Part shown: piece after piece, positions 6,511-14,737 of the stretch | How positions within the stretch are numbered: the stretch's first letter is position 1 | Layout of the letters: each line of letters starts with the position of its first letter | Source: SCSIO-59966 sp046566185 | GTDB taxonomy: Bacteria; Actinomycetota; Actinomycetes; Actinomycetales; SCSIO-59966 | Assembly (NCBI GenBank): GCA_046566185.1 | Contig: JBKHXE010000008.1 | Location: 1-24,579, forward strand | Length of the DNA: 24,579 nucleotides | Direction: 5' to 3' | Notes under the pieces: generated by a model | Seen by the model: the letters and a program-made list of their open reading frames with translations, nothing else | Databases searched by the model: none | What the model was told of the DNA's origin: nothing | Position numbers and translations under genes: made by a program

Positions 6511-8301
6511 ATGAGTGCCCGCCGATCGCCCCGCCGTCGTGCGGACCGCCGTCGGCGGTCGCGCCGTCCGATGCTGGTGGCGGGTGTCCTTGCAGCGCTG
6601 CTCGCCGCGGCCGCGTGGATGGCGTGGAACGGGCTGCAGGCTCGTGACCGGCTGCTCGAGGCCCTGCCCGCCGTCCAGCGCCTTCAGGCCGAGGTCTCGG
6701 CCGGCGAGGCCGACGCGGCGGCGGCGACGCTCGCGGACCTGCAGGCTGCGACGTCCGACGCCCGCGACCGCACCGACGGCCCGCTGTGGGCGGCGGCCCG
6801 GGTGCTGCCGCTGGTGGGGGACGACGTCACGGCGGCGACGTCGGCGATCCAGGTCGTGGACGACGTCGCCCAGCGGGCGCTGCCGCCGGCGGTCGAGGCG
6901 TCCGGCGCCTTCGACCCGGCCGCGCTGCAGCCGAAGGACGGGCGGATCGCGCTGGAGCCGATCCAGCAGGCGGCGCCGCTGCTGCGCACGGCCGCCGAGG
7001 AGAGCACGCACGCCGCGCGGGCGGCGTCCGAGATCGACCTGGAGGGCGTGGACGCGCGGATCGCCGGGCCGGTCACCGACCTTGGCGACCAGCTGGCCGA
7101 GGCGGCCGACACCGCCACGACGGCCGCCGACGCCGCCCACGTGCTGCCGCCGATGCTGGGGGCGGAGGGGCCGCGCTCGTACCTGGTGCTGTTCCAGAAC
7201 AACGCGGAGGTGCGGGCCACCGGCGGAATCCCCGGGTCGATGGCGCTGGTCACTGCGGACGACGGCCGGCTGGCGCTGGCCGCGCAGGCCTCCTCGAGCG
7301 ACTTCCCGCGGTACGACGAGCCGGTGCTCGACCTGCCGCCCGAGCTGCTGGCGCTGCACGGCGACTCGTTCGGCCGGTTCATGCAGGACGTCAACCTCAC
7401 CCCGCACTACCCGGTGGCCGCCCAGCTCGCCCGGGAGATGTGGGCGCGGGAGTTCGACCAGCAGGTGGACGGCGTGCTGGCCACCGACCCGGTGGCGCTG
7501 TCGTACCTGCTCGAGGCCACGGGACCGGTGCCACTCGCGACGGGTGGCGAGCTCACGGCGGAGAACGCGGTGCCGCTGCTGCTGTCGGAGGTGTACGCCA
7601 CGTACGAGGACCCCCGGGCGCAGGACGCGTTCTTCGCGGCCTCGGCCGCCGCGGTCTTCGAGGCGCTGACCAACGGGCAGGGCGACCCGCACGCCCTGGT
7701 CGACCAGCTCGTCCGGGCGGCGGGGGAGCGTCGCCTGCTGGTCTGGTCAGCGGACGACGTGGAGCAGCAGGTGGTCGCCGGCACCGTGCTGGAGGGGGCG
7801 GTTGCGACCGGGGACGCCGCCCGGGACGTGGTCGGCGTCTACCTCAACGACGGCACCCGCTCGAAGATGAGCTACTACCTGCGGACGGAGGTGACGCTGC
7901 GGCCATGTGCCGGTGACCCCACGGCGTGGCAGGTCGAGGTGGCCCTGACCTCGACGGCGCCGGAAGGAGCCGGGAAGCTCCTGCCGGACTACGTGCTTGG
8001 AGGCCTCCAGGCGGGGGGTGTCCCGCCCGGGGTGATCAGGACCGAGGTGCTGTTGTACGCCTCGGACGGCTCGGCAGTCACTGCCGTGACCCGCGGGGGT
8101 GAGTCCGCCCGTCTCAGCAGCCAGGTGGCCTTCGGGCGACAGGTCGCGGGCGTACTCGTCGACGTCGCGCCGGGCGACTCGGTGTCGTACGAGTTACAGG
8201 TGGCGCGCCCGGATGCTGTCTCCATTCCGTACATGCACACGACGCCCGGCGTTGTCGCAACTGTGACGAGAGAGCCAACCGCCACATGCGTGGGCTCCTG
8301 A
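6511..8301 (+). CDS. DUF4012 domain-containing membrane-anchored protein
   Basis: This 596-residue protein has an Arg-rich cytoplasmic N-terminus (1-20), one transmembrane anchor (21-42) and a large extracellular portion. The helical Ala-rich region (about 45-215) leads into the DUF4012 core, which begins SYLVLFQNNAEVRATGG (about 224-240), a strongly conserved opening in this family, and continues to the C-terminus. DUF4012 proteins are common in actinobacterial polysaccharide loci; their activity is not established to my knowledge. Placement beside a sortase-type wall protein and capsule-like genes suggests a role in polymer assembly or attachment at the cell surface. ATG 6511 lies 9 bases after a TAGGGT box (6496-6501); ATG at 6571 (residue 21) is an alternative that would keep the anchor. 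Confidence 0.88.
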   Translation: MSARRSPRRRADRRRRSRRPMLVAGVLAALLAAAAWMAWNGLQARDRLLEALPAVQRLQAEVSAGEADAAAATLADLQAATSDARDRTDGPLWAAARVLPLVGDDVTAATSAIQVVDDVAQRALPPAVEASGAFDPAALQPKDGRIALEPIQQAAPLLRTAAEESTHAARAASEIDLEGVDARIAGPVTDLGDQLAEAADTATTAADAAHVLPPMLGAEGPRSYLVLFQNNAEVRATGGIPGSMALVTADDGRLALAAQASSSDFPRYDEPVLDLPPELLALHGDSFGRFMQDVNLTPHYPVAAQLAREMWAREFDQQVDGVLATDPVALSYLLEATGPVPLATGGELTAENAVPLLLSEVYATYEDPRAQDAFFAASAAAVFEALTNGQGDPHALVDQLVRAAGERRLLVWSADDVEQQVVAGTVLEGAVATGDAARDVVGVYLNDGTRSKMSYYLRTEVTLRPCAGDPTAWQVEVALTSTAPEGAGKLLPDYVLGGLQAGGVPPGVIRTEVLLYASDGSAVTAVTRGGESARLSSQVAFGRQVAGVLVDVAPGDSVSYELQVARPDAVSIPYMHTTPGVVATVTREPTATCVGS

Positions 8302-8386
8302 CCCGGTTGCTCCGATTCAAGCAATAGGGCACAGTTGCCGATTGTCACGGCACGACTACAGACAGAGAGCCATGCGGGGGCACTTG

Positions 8387-8920
8387 ATGCGCAAGACCAT
8401 CACCATCCTGTTCTTGATCCTGGCCGCCTTCTTCATCGCTCCGGGCGCTGCGACCGCCGGAACCTACGGACCGGAGGAGGACGCCACGGTCAGCGACTCC
8501 AACCCCGCACCCGGTGAGCCGTTCACCTTCAGCGCCTCCGGCTTCGAGCCCGGGTCCGAGGTGACCATCACCGTCAACACCGACGACGCCAGCGTCACCC
8601 CTGCCGGCGTGACGGCGCAGACCGTCACCGCGGACGCGAGCGGCGTGGCAAGCGCGACCATCACCATCGACGTGGAGGGCACCTACACCATCAGCGCGTC
8701 GGGCATCGGCGCCGACGGCCGGCCGCTCACCGTCTCCGAGACCGTGGTCGTGGGCGACGGGACGGCCGGCTCGGGTGTCGTGAGCGACGGTGGCGAGGGC
8801 CTCCCGCGCACGGGTGCGGACAGCGTGGCCGCGCAGCTGTGGGCCGGTGTCGGCCTGCTGGGTCTGGGTGCCGGGCTCGTGGCGCTGACCGTCTCGCGTC
8901 GCCGCACCAACGTCGCCTGA
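8387..8920 (+). CDS. LPXTG cell-wall-anchored protein with Ig-like domain
   Basis: The 177-residue precursor has a signal peptide with a strong hydrophobic core (MRKTITILFLILAAFFIAPG) and a probable cleavage after ATA at 24. An acidic, Thr/Val-rich region (30-122, SNPAPGEPFTFSASGFEPGSE and alternating strands) looks like one bacterial Ig-like domain. A Gly/Ser linker follows, then the sortase signal LPRTG (139-143), a membrane helix (about 151-169) and a basic tail SRRRTNVA. Sortase should cleave between Thr and Gly and attach it to peptidoglycan. I chose ATG 8387, which has GGGGG at 8376-8380; two upstream ATGs would extend the N-terminus by 5 or 15 residues. No sortase gene is in the window. 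A strong hairpin ends the unit. Confidence 0.9.
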   Translation: MRKTITILFLILAAFFIAPGAATAGTYGPEEDATVSDSNPAPGEPFTFSASGFEPGSEVTITVNTDDASVTPAGVTAQTVTADASGVASATITIDVEGTYTISASGIGADGRPLTVSETVVVGDGTAGSGVVSDGGEGLPRTGADSVAAQLWAGVGLLGLGAGLVALTVSRRRTNVA

Positions 8921-8933
8921 TCGAAGTCGCGTC

Positions 8934-8968
8934 CGACCTGGCCCGGCGGCTGCCGCGGGGCCAGGTCG
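8934..8968 (+). terminator. Strong 16-bp hairpin after the wall-protein gene
   Basis: CGACCTGGCCCGGCGG (8934-8949) pairs with CCGCGGGGCCAGGTCG (8953-8968) with a single mismatch and a 3-base loop, starting 13 bases after the stop codon. It separates the DUF4012/LPXTG unit from the methyltransferase genes. Confidence 0.8.
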
Positions 8969-9010
8969 AACGCATGCCTGGGCAGCGAGCCGAGAAGAGA
9001 GCGGGAACCG

Positions 9011-9778
9011 ATGACGACGCAGCGGCTTCAGACCCACTACGACGACAAGTACGCGCAGGAGAGGACGACGTCGAGCGAGCTCCCGGTCGTCGCGCTTCGC
9101 CTTCCGCACCCCGTAGGGCGGCACGAGGCTGCGTGCGCGGTCCTGCCGGACCGGCTGCCGCCGTCAGCCGACATCCTGGAGCTCGGCGCCGGAGACGGCC
9201 TGATCGCGAACAGCCTCGCCCGGGGTGGGGTGGACTTCGGCTCCTACACGGTGGGCGACATCTCGACGGTGCGTCTGGAGGGCCTGAGTCGGCGTCTCCG
9301 CGACGACCGCTTCCGGTTCCGCGCGGTGGACGCGGACGACGTGACCGCCGACCTGTCCGAGACGTACGACGCCGTCGTCATGGTCGCCCTGATCGAGCAC
9401 CTCGTCGACCCGATCGACTCGATGGACGCCGTGCGGCGGGTGCTCAAGCCGGGTGGTTTCGTGTACGTCGACACGCCCAACATCGCCAAGTGGACGCGGC
9501 GGATCAAGCTGGCTGCCGGCCGGTTTCCCGCGACCGCCTCGACGGACGAGGGGCTGACGACGTACGCGGGACAGCCCACCGACCTCCACGACGAGGGTCA
9601 CCTGCACTACTTCACCTTCCGGTCGCTGGAGCTGCTCCTGACGAGGCGCTGCGGCTTCGCTCGAGTGGAACGCGTCGGCTACCACCCCGGGGGGCCGCCC
9701 GGGCGACGGCTCGGCACCTGGGCGGCGCGTCGACGCCCCACGCTGTTCTCGGAGCTGGCGTGCCTGGCGTACGCATGA
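9011..9778 (+). CDS. Class I SAM-dependent methyltransferase
   Basis: The 255-residue cytosolic protein carries the Rossmann SAM-binding motif ILELGAGDGLIANSLA (55-70), an acidic ribose-binding position in VGDIS (81-85) and the post-motif ALIEHLVDP (126-134), followed by LKPGGFVYVDTPN (145-157). This is the layout of methyltransferase_11/23 enzymes found in sugar-nucleotide and glycan modification. ATG 9011 has GAGCGGGA just upstream. The next gene starts 64 bases after the stop. Its location in a polysaccharide cluster suggests O- or C-methylation of a sugar residue, but the substrate is not visible. Confidence 0.88.
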   Translation: MTTQRLQTHYDDKYAQERTTSSELPVVALRLPHPVGRHEAACAVLPDRLPPSADILELGAGDGLIANSLARGGVDFGSYTVGDISTVRLEGLSRRLRDDRFRFRAVDADDVTADLSETYDAVVMVALIEHLVDPIDSMDAVRRVLKPGGFVYVDTPNIAKWTRRIKLAAGRFPATASTDEGLTTYAGQPTDLHDEGHLHYFTFRSLELLLTRRCGFARVERVGYHPGGPPGRRLGTWAARRRPTLFSELACLAYA

Positions 9779-9842
9779 GCCCAGCCTTCGCCGGCGCCTG
9801 GGGCACACTGGCGCGTGAGTCGAGATGAGCAGGGGCCAACCG

Positions 9843-10598
9843 ATGGCACAGCGACACCGGGACGTTGCTCGCGAGGGGGAGCTGGCGTGGGCTCACCGGC
9901 TCCCGACGATCCCGATGGTGGACCGTATCCAGTACATCGTGTCGAAGGTCGAGGGGCTCCGGGTGTGTCACGTCGGCTTCGCCGACGTCGGGTGCGAGTG
10001 CACCCGCTCCACCACGGGTGACTGGCTGCACGAGCGGATCGTCCGCGCTGCCGACTCGGCCGTGGGGCTCGACATCGTCGGTGCTGCGGTCACGGACGCC
10101 CGGACGCGTGGATACGAGGCGCACCAGGTCGACTGCACCGACCCGCAGGCCGTCGCTGCCCTGGACCTCGGAACCTTCGACCTGGTGGTGGCGGGCGAGG
10201 TGATCGAGCACCTCGAGGAGCCGGGCTCGTTCCTGCGTGCGATGAAGGCACTCGTCCGCCCAGACGGGCGGCTGCTCCTGACGACGCCGAACGCCTACCG
10301 GCCCCAGAACGCCCTGCTCGCGTTGACGTCTCGCGAGTGGGTGCACCCTGACCACGTGGTGCAGTTCTCCCCGAGGACCCTGACCGTGCTGCTGGAGCGC
10401 TGCGGGTGGGACGTCGTCGAGGGGGCGACCTACCTCGTGCCGAGGACCGGGAGTACGCCAGCGCCGACGTCGCTCGGGCAGCTGCTCGCCCGCACGAGCA
10501 ACGTCGTCCAGCGGCTCCTGGCCAAGCGGGTGTCCCCCTACGTCGCCGACGGCCTGGTCGTGGTCGCGTCGCCGTCGCGGGTCGGCGCTGGACGCTGA
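9843..10598 (+). CDS. SAM-dependent methyltransferase with divergent motif I
   Basis: The 251-residue protein shows the class I fold: an acidic residue after strand 2 (GLDIV, 75-79), DLVVAGEVIEHLEEPGSF (113-130) and RPDGRLLLTTPNAYR (139-153), the typical methyltransferase_11/23 pattern. Its motif I is unusual: VCHVGFADVGCECT (41-54) replaces the normal Gly-rich VGCGxG and introduces three cysteines. I prefer ATG 9843, 7 bases after AGGGG; ATG 9825 would add six residues. The stop is 7 bases from the start of the next glycosyltransferase, so these are cotranscribed. Probably methylates a glycan or a glycolipid intermediate; loss of SAM binding is possible but not demonstrated. Confidence 0.82.
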   Translation: MAQRHRDVAREGELAWAHRLPTIPMVDRIQYIVSKVEGLRVCHVGFADVGCECTRSTTGDWLHERIVRAADSAVGLDIVGAAVTDARTRGYEAHQVDCTDPQAVAALDLGTFDLVVAGEVIEHLEEPGSFLRAMKALVRPDGRLLLTTPNAYRPQNALLALTSREWVHPDHVVQFSPRTLTVLLERCGWDVVEGATYLVPRTGSTPAPTSLGQLLARTSNVVQRLLAKRVSPYVADGLVVVASPSRVGAGR

Positions 10599-10605
10599 GC
10601 GGCCC

Positions 10606-11781
10606 ATGCACGTCGGAGTCGCTGGGCCGGTCACGCTTCCCCTGCTCCGCCACCTTGTGGCGGTGCCGGGCGCGGTGCCGCGGGGCTACGGGTTCCCGAA
10701 CACCGCTTCCCTGGTGCTGGCCCTGCGCGACCGCGGTCATGACGTCTCCGTCTTCGCGCTGGACCGTGACGTGGACCGGCCGTCCGTCCACCGTGGAGAC
10801 GGCCTCACGATCTACGTCTCGCCGATGCGCGCGCGCGCCCGCGACCGGGCTCTGGACCTGTTCGCGGCGGAGCGTCGCGGCCTGGCGGAGGCGATGGGCG
10901 AGAGCGGCTGCCAGGTGGTGCACGCTCACTGGACCTACGAGTTCGCGCTCGCGGCGCAGCAGTCACGCCTTCCCACCGTCGTGACGGCGCACGACGAGCC
11001 GCTCATGGTGGCCCGCCAGAACCGTCACCTGTACTGGTGGATCCGGGCGGTGATGGCCGCGCGCGCCGTCCACGGCTCGCGGACCCTGACCGCTGTCGCG
11101 CCGACGGTGGCCACGCACCTGCGGCGCTGGTACGGGTACCGGCGGCCGATCACGGTGATCCCCAACGGTCTCCCCGACGAGATCCTGCACCGCACGGCAC
11201 CGAGCGCGGCGGCCCCGGACGTCCCGACGTTCGTCACCATCGCCCACGGCTGGTCCCGGCTCAAGAACGTCGAGACGGCGCTGCGGGCCTTCGCGCTGTT
11301 CCGCCGGGAGCATCCCGGCGCGCGCTACCTGCTCTTCGGGGCCGGGCTGGGGCCAGGCGAAGAGGGACAGGCCTACGCCGAGGCAGCGGGCGTCGCCGAC
11401 GGTTGTGAGTTCCGGGGGCAGGTGGCCCGAGAAGCGCTGATGGACGTTCTCACAGGCGGTGTCACAGCGCTGCTCCACCCGAGTCGGGGGGAGGCGCACT
11501 CGCTGGCCGTCGCCGAGGCGATGGCGGCCGGGCTGTGCGTGATCGGGGGAGCGCGCAGCGGCGGTGTGCCGTGGACTCTCGACCACGGTCGCGCGGGCCT
11601 GCTGGTCGACGTGGACGACCCGAGGGCTCTGGCCGAGGGCATGTCCCATGTCGTCGCGGACCCGGGCCTTCGCACCTCCCTGGCCCACGCGGCGCGAGAC
11701 AGGGCGGCCCGGGACTTCGCGATGTCGCGGGTGGTCGAGCGCTACGAGGCGCTGTACGAGCGATCTGCCGGCGGGCTGTAG
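10606..11781 (+). CDS. GT4-family glycosyltransferase
   Basis: The 391-residue GT-B enzyme has the N-terminal acceptor half (VAGPVTLPLLRHL, glycine-rich loop PRGYGFPNTASLV at about 25-37, VVHAHWTYEFA near 104) and the C-terminal nucleotide-sugar half (VTIAHGWSRLKNVETALRAF near 205-224, LLFGAGLGPGE). The E-x7-E donor motif is present as GEAHSLAVAE with Glu296 and Glu304, so a retaining mechanism is expected. It would add one sugar to the lipid-linked repeat unit at the cytoplasmic membrane face. The gene starts 7 bases after the preceding stop and ends 6 bases before the polymerase gene. Donor and acceptor are unknown. Confidence 0.92.
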   Translation: MHVGVAGPVTLPLLRHLVAVPGAVPRGYGFPNTASLVLALRDRGHDVSVFALDRDVDRPSVHRGDGLTIYVSPMRARARDRALDLFAAERRGLAEAMGESGCQVVHAHWTYEFALAAQQSRLPTVVTAHDEPLMVARQNRHLYWWIRAVMAARAVHGSRTLTAVAPTVATHLRRWYGYRRPITVIPNGLPDEILHRTAPSAAAPDVPTFVTIAHGWSRLKNVETALRAFALFRREHPGARYLLFGAGLGPGEEGQAYAEAAGVADGCEFRGQVAREALMDVLTGGVTALLHPSRGEAHSLAVAEAMAAGLCVIGGARSGGVPWTLDHGRAGLLVDVDDPRALAEGMSHVVADPGLRTSLAHAARDRAARDFAMSRVVERYEALYERSAGGL

Positions 11782-11787
11782 GCCTCC

Positions 11788-13092
11788 ATGCTCACGCTGC
11801 TGCTGACGGCGTACGGCGCCGTGCTCTTCCTCGCCTGGACACTCGTCGTGACGCGGCACCCGACGATCGGGGTGGCAGGCGTTGCCGGCATCGTCCTGAC
11901 GAGGGCGCTGGGACTCGAGCCCCCCCGCGTGGGTGCGGTGAGCGGAGTCGACCTGTACGTGGCAGACGGCGTGTTCGCCGGCCTGGCGGTCGCCGCGGCC
12001 GTGGCGGCGGTGACCCGTACCGGAAGCGCGGCGCCGCGGGGACGACTCGGGTTCTGGCTCCTGGTGACCGGCACCGCGGTGAGCGTCCTGCGTGGGCTGT
12101 CGGGCGGGGGTCTGACGGCTGCTGGCAACGAGGCCCGGGTGACGTTCTACGTCCTTGCCGGTCTGGCGTTCGCGCTCTTCGCGCTGCGTGACCCGAGGGC
12201 CCTGTCGCGCAGTCTCCGGGTCTGGGGGGCGCTGACGGTGCTGCTCGTCGTCGTCGTCGCTGCGGTCATCGCGGTCGAGGGGCCCGGCACGAGCCAGGGC
12301 GTGATGCTCTCTACCGGGGAGTACGTCGACCGCCGGGCGGTGGACGCCGCGTCAGCCCTGCTGGTCGCCCAAGGTGCCTGGCTCGCGCCCCTCCTGCTGC
12401 GGGCCGACCGTTCGCACGTCGTCGCCGTCCTCGTCTGCCTGACCTTCGTCGTCCTGCTGCAGCACCGGAGCGTGTGGGTCGCAGCCCTGGGCGCCGGTCT
12501 CGTCACGGTCGCCACCTCGCGATCGGTCCGGAGCCAGCTGGCCAGGTGGACTCCTGCCGTGATCGTCCTGGCGTCCGGTCTGCTGCTGGCCATGCTGTTC
12601 GGGCCGCTGAGGTCACTGGTCGACGCGCTCCAGTTCTCCGCAGGGTCCGCGTTCGCCGAGCGCAGCACCGTGACATGGCGGGCCGAGAGCTGGTCTCTGC
12701 TGCTGGCGCGCGTCCCCGGCTTCGGACCGCTCGACGTGCTGACGGGGTTACCCATGGGGTCGGGGTTCCGGCGCGTCATCGGAGGCCAGATCGTCGACGT
12801 GTCCCCTCACAGCCTCTACGTGCAGACGATCCTCCGCGGCGGCCTGGTGGCCCTCGTCGGGTTGTTGCTGCTCCTCGCCCCGGCGCTGCGCAGGTCGGGT
12901 GGGCCGCCGTCGCCCCAGGCCGTCGCCGGCCGCGGCGTGCTCGTGACCCTGGCACTCTTCTTCGCGGCGTACGGGGCTGCGCCCGAGCAGGGCCTCGTCC
13001 TCGGACTGGCTCTCTGCCTCATCGGTGGAGGCAAGGCACCCGAGGTTGCTGAGCGCGACGCAGGTCGACGACTGGCCCGAGGTGCCCGATGA
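11788..13092 (+). CDS. O-antigen ligase / Wzy-type polysaccharide polymerase
   Basis: The 434-residue protein is hydrophobic almost throughout, with about 10-12 membrane segments. The longest soluble loop (about 265-345) precedes the last segments and contains FGPLDVLTGLPMGSGFRRVIG and SPHSLYVQTILRGGLVALVG; a conserved His in such an H-S/N-xY context is typical of the O-antigen ligase/polymerase family (Wzy_C/WaaL-like). With a flippase and chain-length kinase present, the likely role is block polymerisation of the lipid-linked repeat unit outside the membrane. The stop overlaps the next start as ATGA (13089-13092). Ligase rather than polymerase cannot be excluded from sequence. Confidence 0.88.
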   Translation: MLTLLLTAYGAVLFLAWTLVVTRHPTIGVAGVAGIVLTRALGLEPPRVGAVSGVDLYVADGVFAGLAVAAAVAAVTRTGSAAPRGRLGFWLLVTGTAVSVLRGLSGGGLTAAGNEARVTFYVLAGLAFALFALRDPRALSRSLRVWGALTVLLVVVVAAVIAVEGPGTSQGVMLSTGEYVDRRAVDAASALLVAQGAWLAPLLLRADRSHVVAVLVCLTFVVLLQHRSVWVAALGAGLVTVATSRSVRSQLARWTPAVIVLASGLLLAMLFGPLRSLVDALQFSAGSAFAERSTVTWRAESWSLLLARVPGFGPLDVLTGLPMGSGFRRVIGGQIVDVSPHSLYVQTILRGGLVALVGLLLLLAPALRRSGGPPSPQAVAGRGVLVTLALFFAAYGAAPEQGLVLGLALCLIGGGKAPEVAERDAGRRLARGAR

Positions 13093-13970
13093 GCAGGGTG
13101 GCGGTGTGCATGACCAGCCACAACCGTTGCGAGACGACGCTGTCGGCTCTCAGGGCCCTCGCCCGGCAGTCGTCGTCCCCGCCGTTGTCCGTCGTGCTCG
13201 TGGACGCCGGGTCGTCCGACGGCACGCCCGAGGCCGTGAAGGGCGAGTTCCCCGACGTCGCGTTGGTGCAGGCCGACGCCGACGTGTTCTGGAGCAAGGG
13301 GACGCGGCTCGCCATGCACGTCGCCCTGGAGACGGCGGACCCCTGCGCCCTGATGTGGCTCAACGACGACACGATGCTCGACCCGACCGCCGTGGCACGG
13401 CTCTGGCGCGCTCTCCGCGAGGCCGAGCAGGAGGAGCCGGGGCGCGCTCACGTCGTCGTCGGCTCGGTCGCCGACCCGTACGACGGCCGAACGACCTACG
13501 GCGGTTTTCGGTCGCGCAGCAGGTGGCGACCGCTCTCGTTGCAGCGCGTGGCGCCCGCCCCGCAGGACCGGACACCGTGCGACACCTTCAACGGCAACGT
13601 CGTGCTGTTCTCGCGAGACGCGGTCGACCAGGTCGGCGTGCTCGACGCGACGTGGGATCAAGGGATGGGAGACGTGGACTACGGCTTCCGGCTGGGCCGC
13701 GCCGGCGTCGGGCTGTGGGTGGCCCCGGGCGTCGTCGGGTCGTGCCGGGCCAACGCCGGGCCCGGTCGGTGGCGGGATGCCTCCCTGCCGCTCGGTGAGC
13801 GGTGGCGCCTGGTGACGTCCCCCAAGGGCCTGCCGCCAGGGCAGTGGTGGGAGCTGAGCAGACGCTGGGGCGGGCCACTGTGGCCGCTCGTGGCCGCCAG
13901 CCCGTACCTGCGACTGCTGGGTTCAGCTGCGTATGCCAAGGTCGTCCGCGGGAGGAGAGGCAAATCATGA
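13089..13970 (+). CDS. GT2-family glycosyltransferase
   Basis: The 293-residue GT-A enzyme begins VAVCMTSHNRCETTLSAL, the usual GT2 N-terminal strand and helix, with LSVVLVDAGSSDGTPE at 33-48. The acidic NDD motif of LNDDTMLD (92-94) should bind metal and the nucleotide sugar. FNGNVVLFSRDAVDQVGVLD and MGDVDYGFRLGRAGVG form the acceptor/catalytic side, with Asp in GDVDYG the probable base. The pattern is close to rhamnosyltransferase-like GT2 enzymes, but donor identity is not provable. It overlaps both neighbours by 4 bases (ATGA at each end), so expression is coupled with the polymerase and FkbM genes. No membrane segment is evident. Confidence 0.92.
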   Translation: MSRVAVCMTSHNRCETTLSALRALARQSSSPPLSVVLVDAGSSDGTPEAVKGEFPDVALVQADADVFWSKGTRLAMHVALETADPCALMWLNDDTMLDPTAVARLWRALREAEQEEPGRAHVVVGSVADPYDGRTTYGGFRSRSRWRPLSLQRVAPAPQDRTPCDTFNGNVVLFSRDAVDQVGVLDATWDQGMGDVDYGFRLGRAGVGLWVAPGVVGSCRANAGPGRWRDASLPLGERWRLVTSPKGLPPGQWWELSRRWGGPLWPLVAASPYLRLLGSAAYAKVVRGRRGKS

Positions 13971-14704
13971 GTCGACGCGCCGCCACGCGTCTGGTGCGAT
14001 CGGTCCTTCACCGGGTCGGTGCCGACGTGGTGCGCTACCCGACGCTCGCGACGGAGGGTGAGCGCCTGGTCAGGCTCCTGCGCAGCCACCGCATCACGAC
14101 TGTGCTCGACGTCGGCGCCAACACCGGCCAGTTCGCCGGCGCACTGCGGCGCCGCGGGTTCCAGGGACGGATCCACTCGTTCGAGCCCCTCCCCGACGCC
14201 TACCGCGAGCTCGTCCGTCGCTCCGCCCACGACGGCGCCTGGCACGCGCACCGGCTGGCCTTGGGCGCCCGGCGAGAGACCCTGCAGCTCAACGTCGCGG
14301 CGAACAGCACGAGCAGCTCGGTGCTGCCGATGCTGGACAGCCACCTCGAGGCCGCACCCGGATCGCGCTACGTGTCCACCGAGCTCGTCGAGGCGAGCAC
14401 CGTCGACGACGTGGTCGAGGAGCTCACCCCGCCACCCGGCGACCGACTGTTTCTCAAGATCGATGCGCAGGGCTACGAGATGCCGGTACTGGAGGGTGCT
14501 CGGCGAGTCTGGTCGGCGATCCACGGAGTGCAGCTGGAGCTCTCGCTGGTTCCCCTCTATGCGGGCCAGCTGCTGCTGCCGGAGATGCTGGCCTGGACGG
14601 TCGACCGCGGACTCGAGCTCGTCGCCGTGGCGCCCGGCTTCTCCGATCCTGCGTCCGGCAGGATGCTGCAGATGGACGGGGTGTTCTTCCGCCGCGACGG
14701 TTGA
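13967..14704 (+). CDS. FkbM-family methyltransferase
   Basis: The 245-residue protein has the FkbM hallmarks: SAM-binding TTVLDVGANTGQFAGAL (44-60), IHSFEPLPDAY shortly after, and LFLKIDAQGYEMPVLEGA in the second half. FkbM enzymes methylate hydroxyls, often on glycans or glycolipids. ATG 13967 overlaps the GT2 stop (ATGA) and is preceded by GGAGGAGAGG, a strong ribosome site, so upstream in-frame starts inside the GT2 gene are rejected. It is the last gene of the plus-strand block. Only 33 bases separate its stop from the stop of the convergent flippase gene, with no clear hairpin between them. Confidence 0.92.
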   Translation: MSRRAATRLVRSVLHRVGADVVRYPTLATEGERLVRLLRSHRITTVLDVGANTGQFAGALRRRGFQGRIHSFEPLPDAYRELVRRSAHDGAWHAHRLALGARRETLQLNVAANSTSSSVLPMLDSHLEAAPGSRYVSTELVEASTVDDVVEELTPPPGDRLFLKIDAQGYEMPVLEGARRVWSAIHGVQLELSLVPLYAGQLLLPEMLAWTVDRGLELVAVAPGFSDPASGRMLQMDGVFFRRDG

Positions 14705-14737
14705 ACCGGCCGGCAGGCCCCCAGCCGCCCGGAGGGC

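Noticed and set aside
6388..7692. Upstream extension of the DUF222-HNH frame on the minus strand, antisense to the DUF4012 gene
   Set aside because: The frame is open only because of high GC bias; its translation is low-complexity Arg/Gly/His and has no DUF222 similarity. The family start fits ATG 6387.
8302..8386. TTGCTC and TAGGGC as a promoter for the LPXTG gene
   Set aside because: The spacing of 12 bases is too short for a normal -35/-10 pair.
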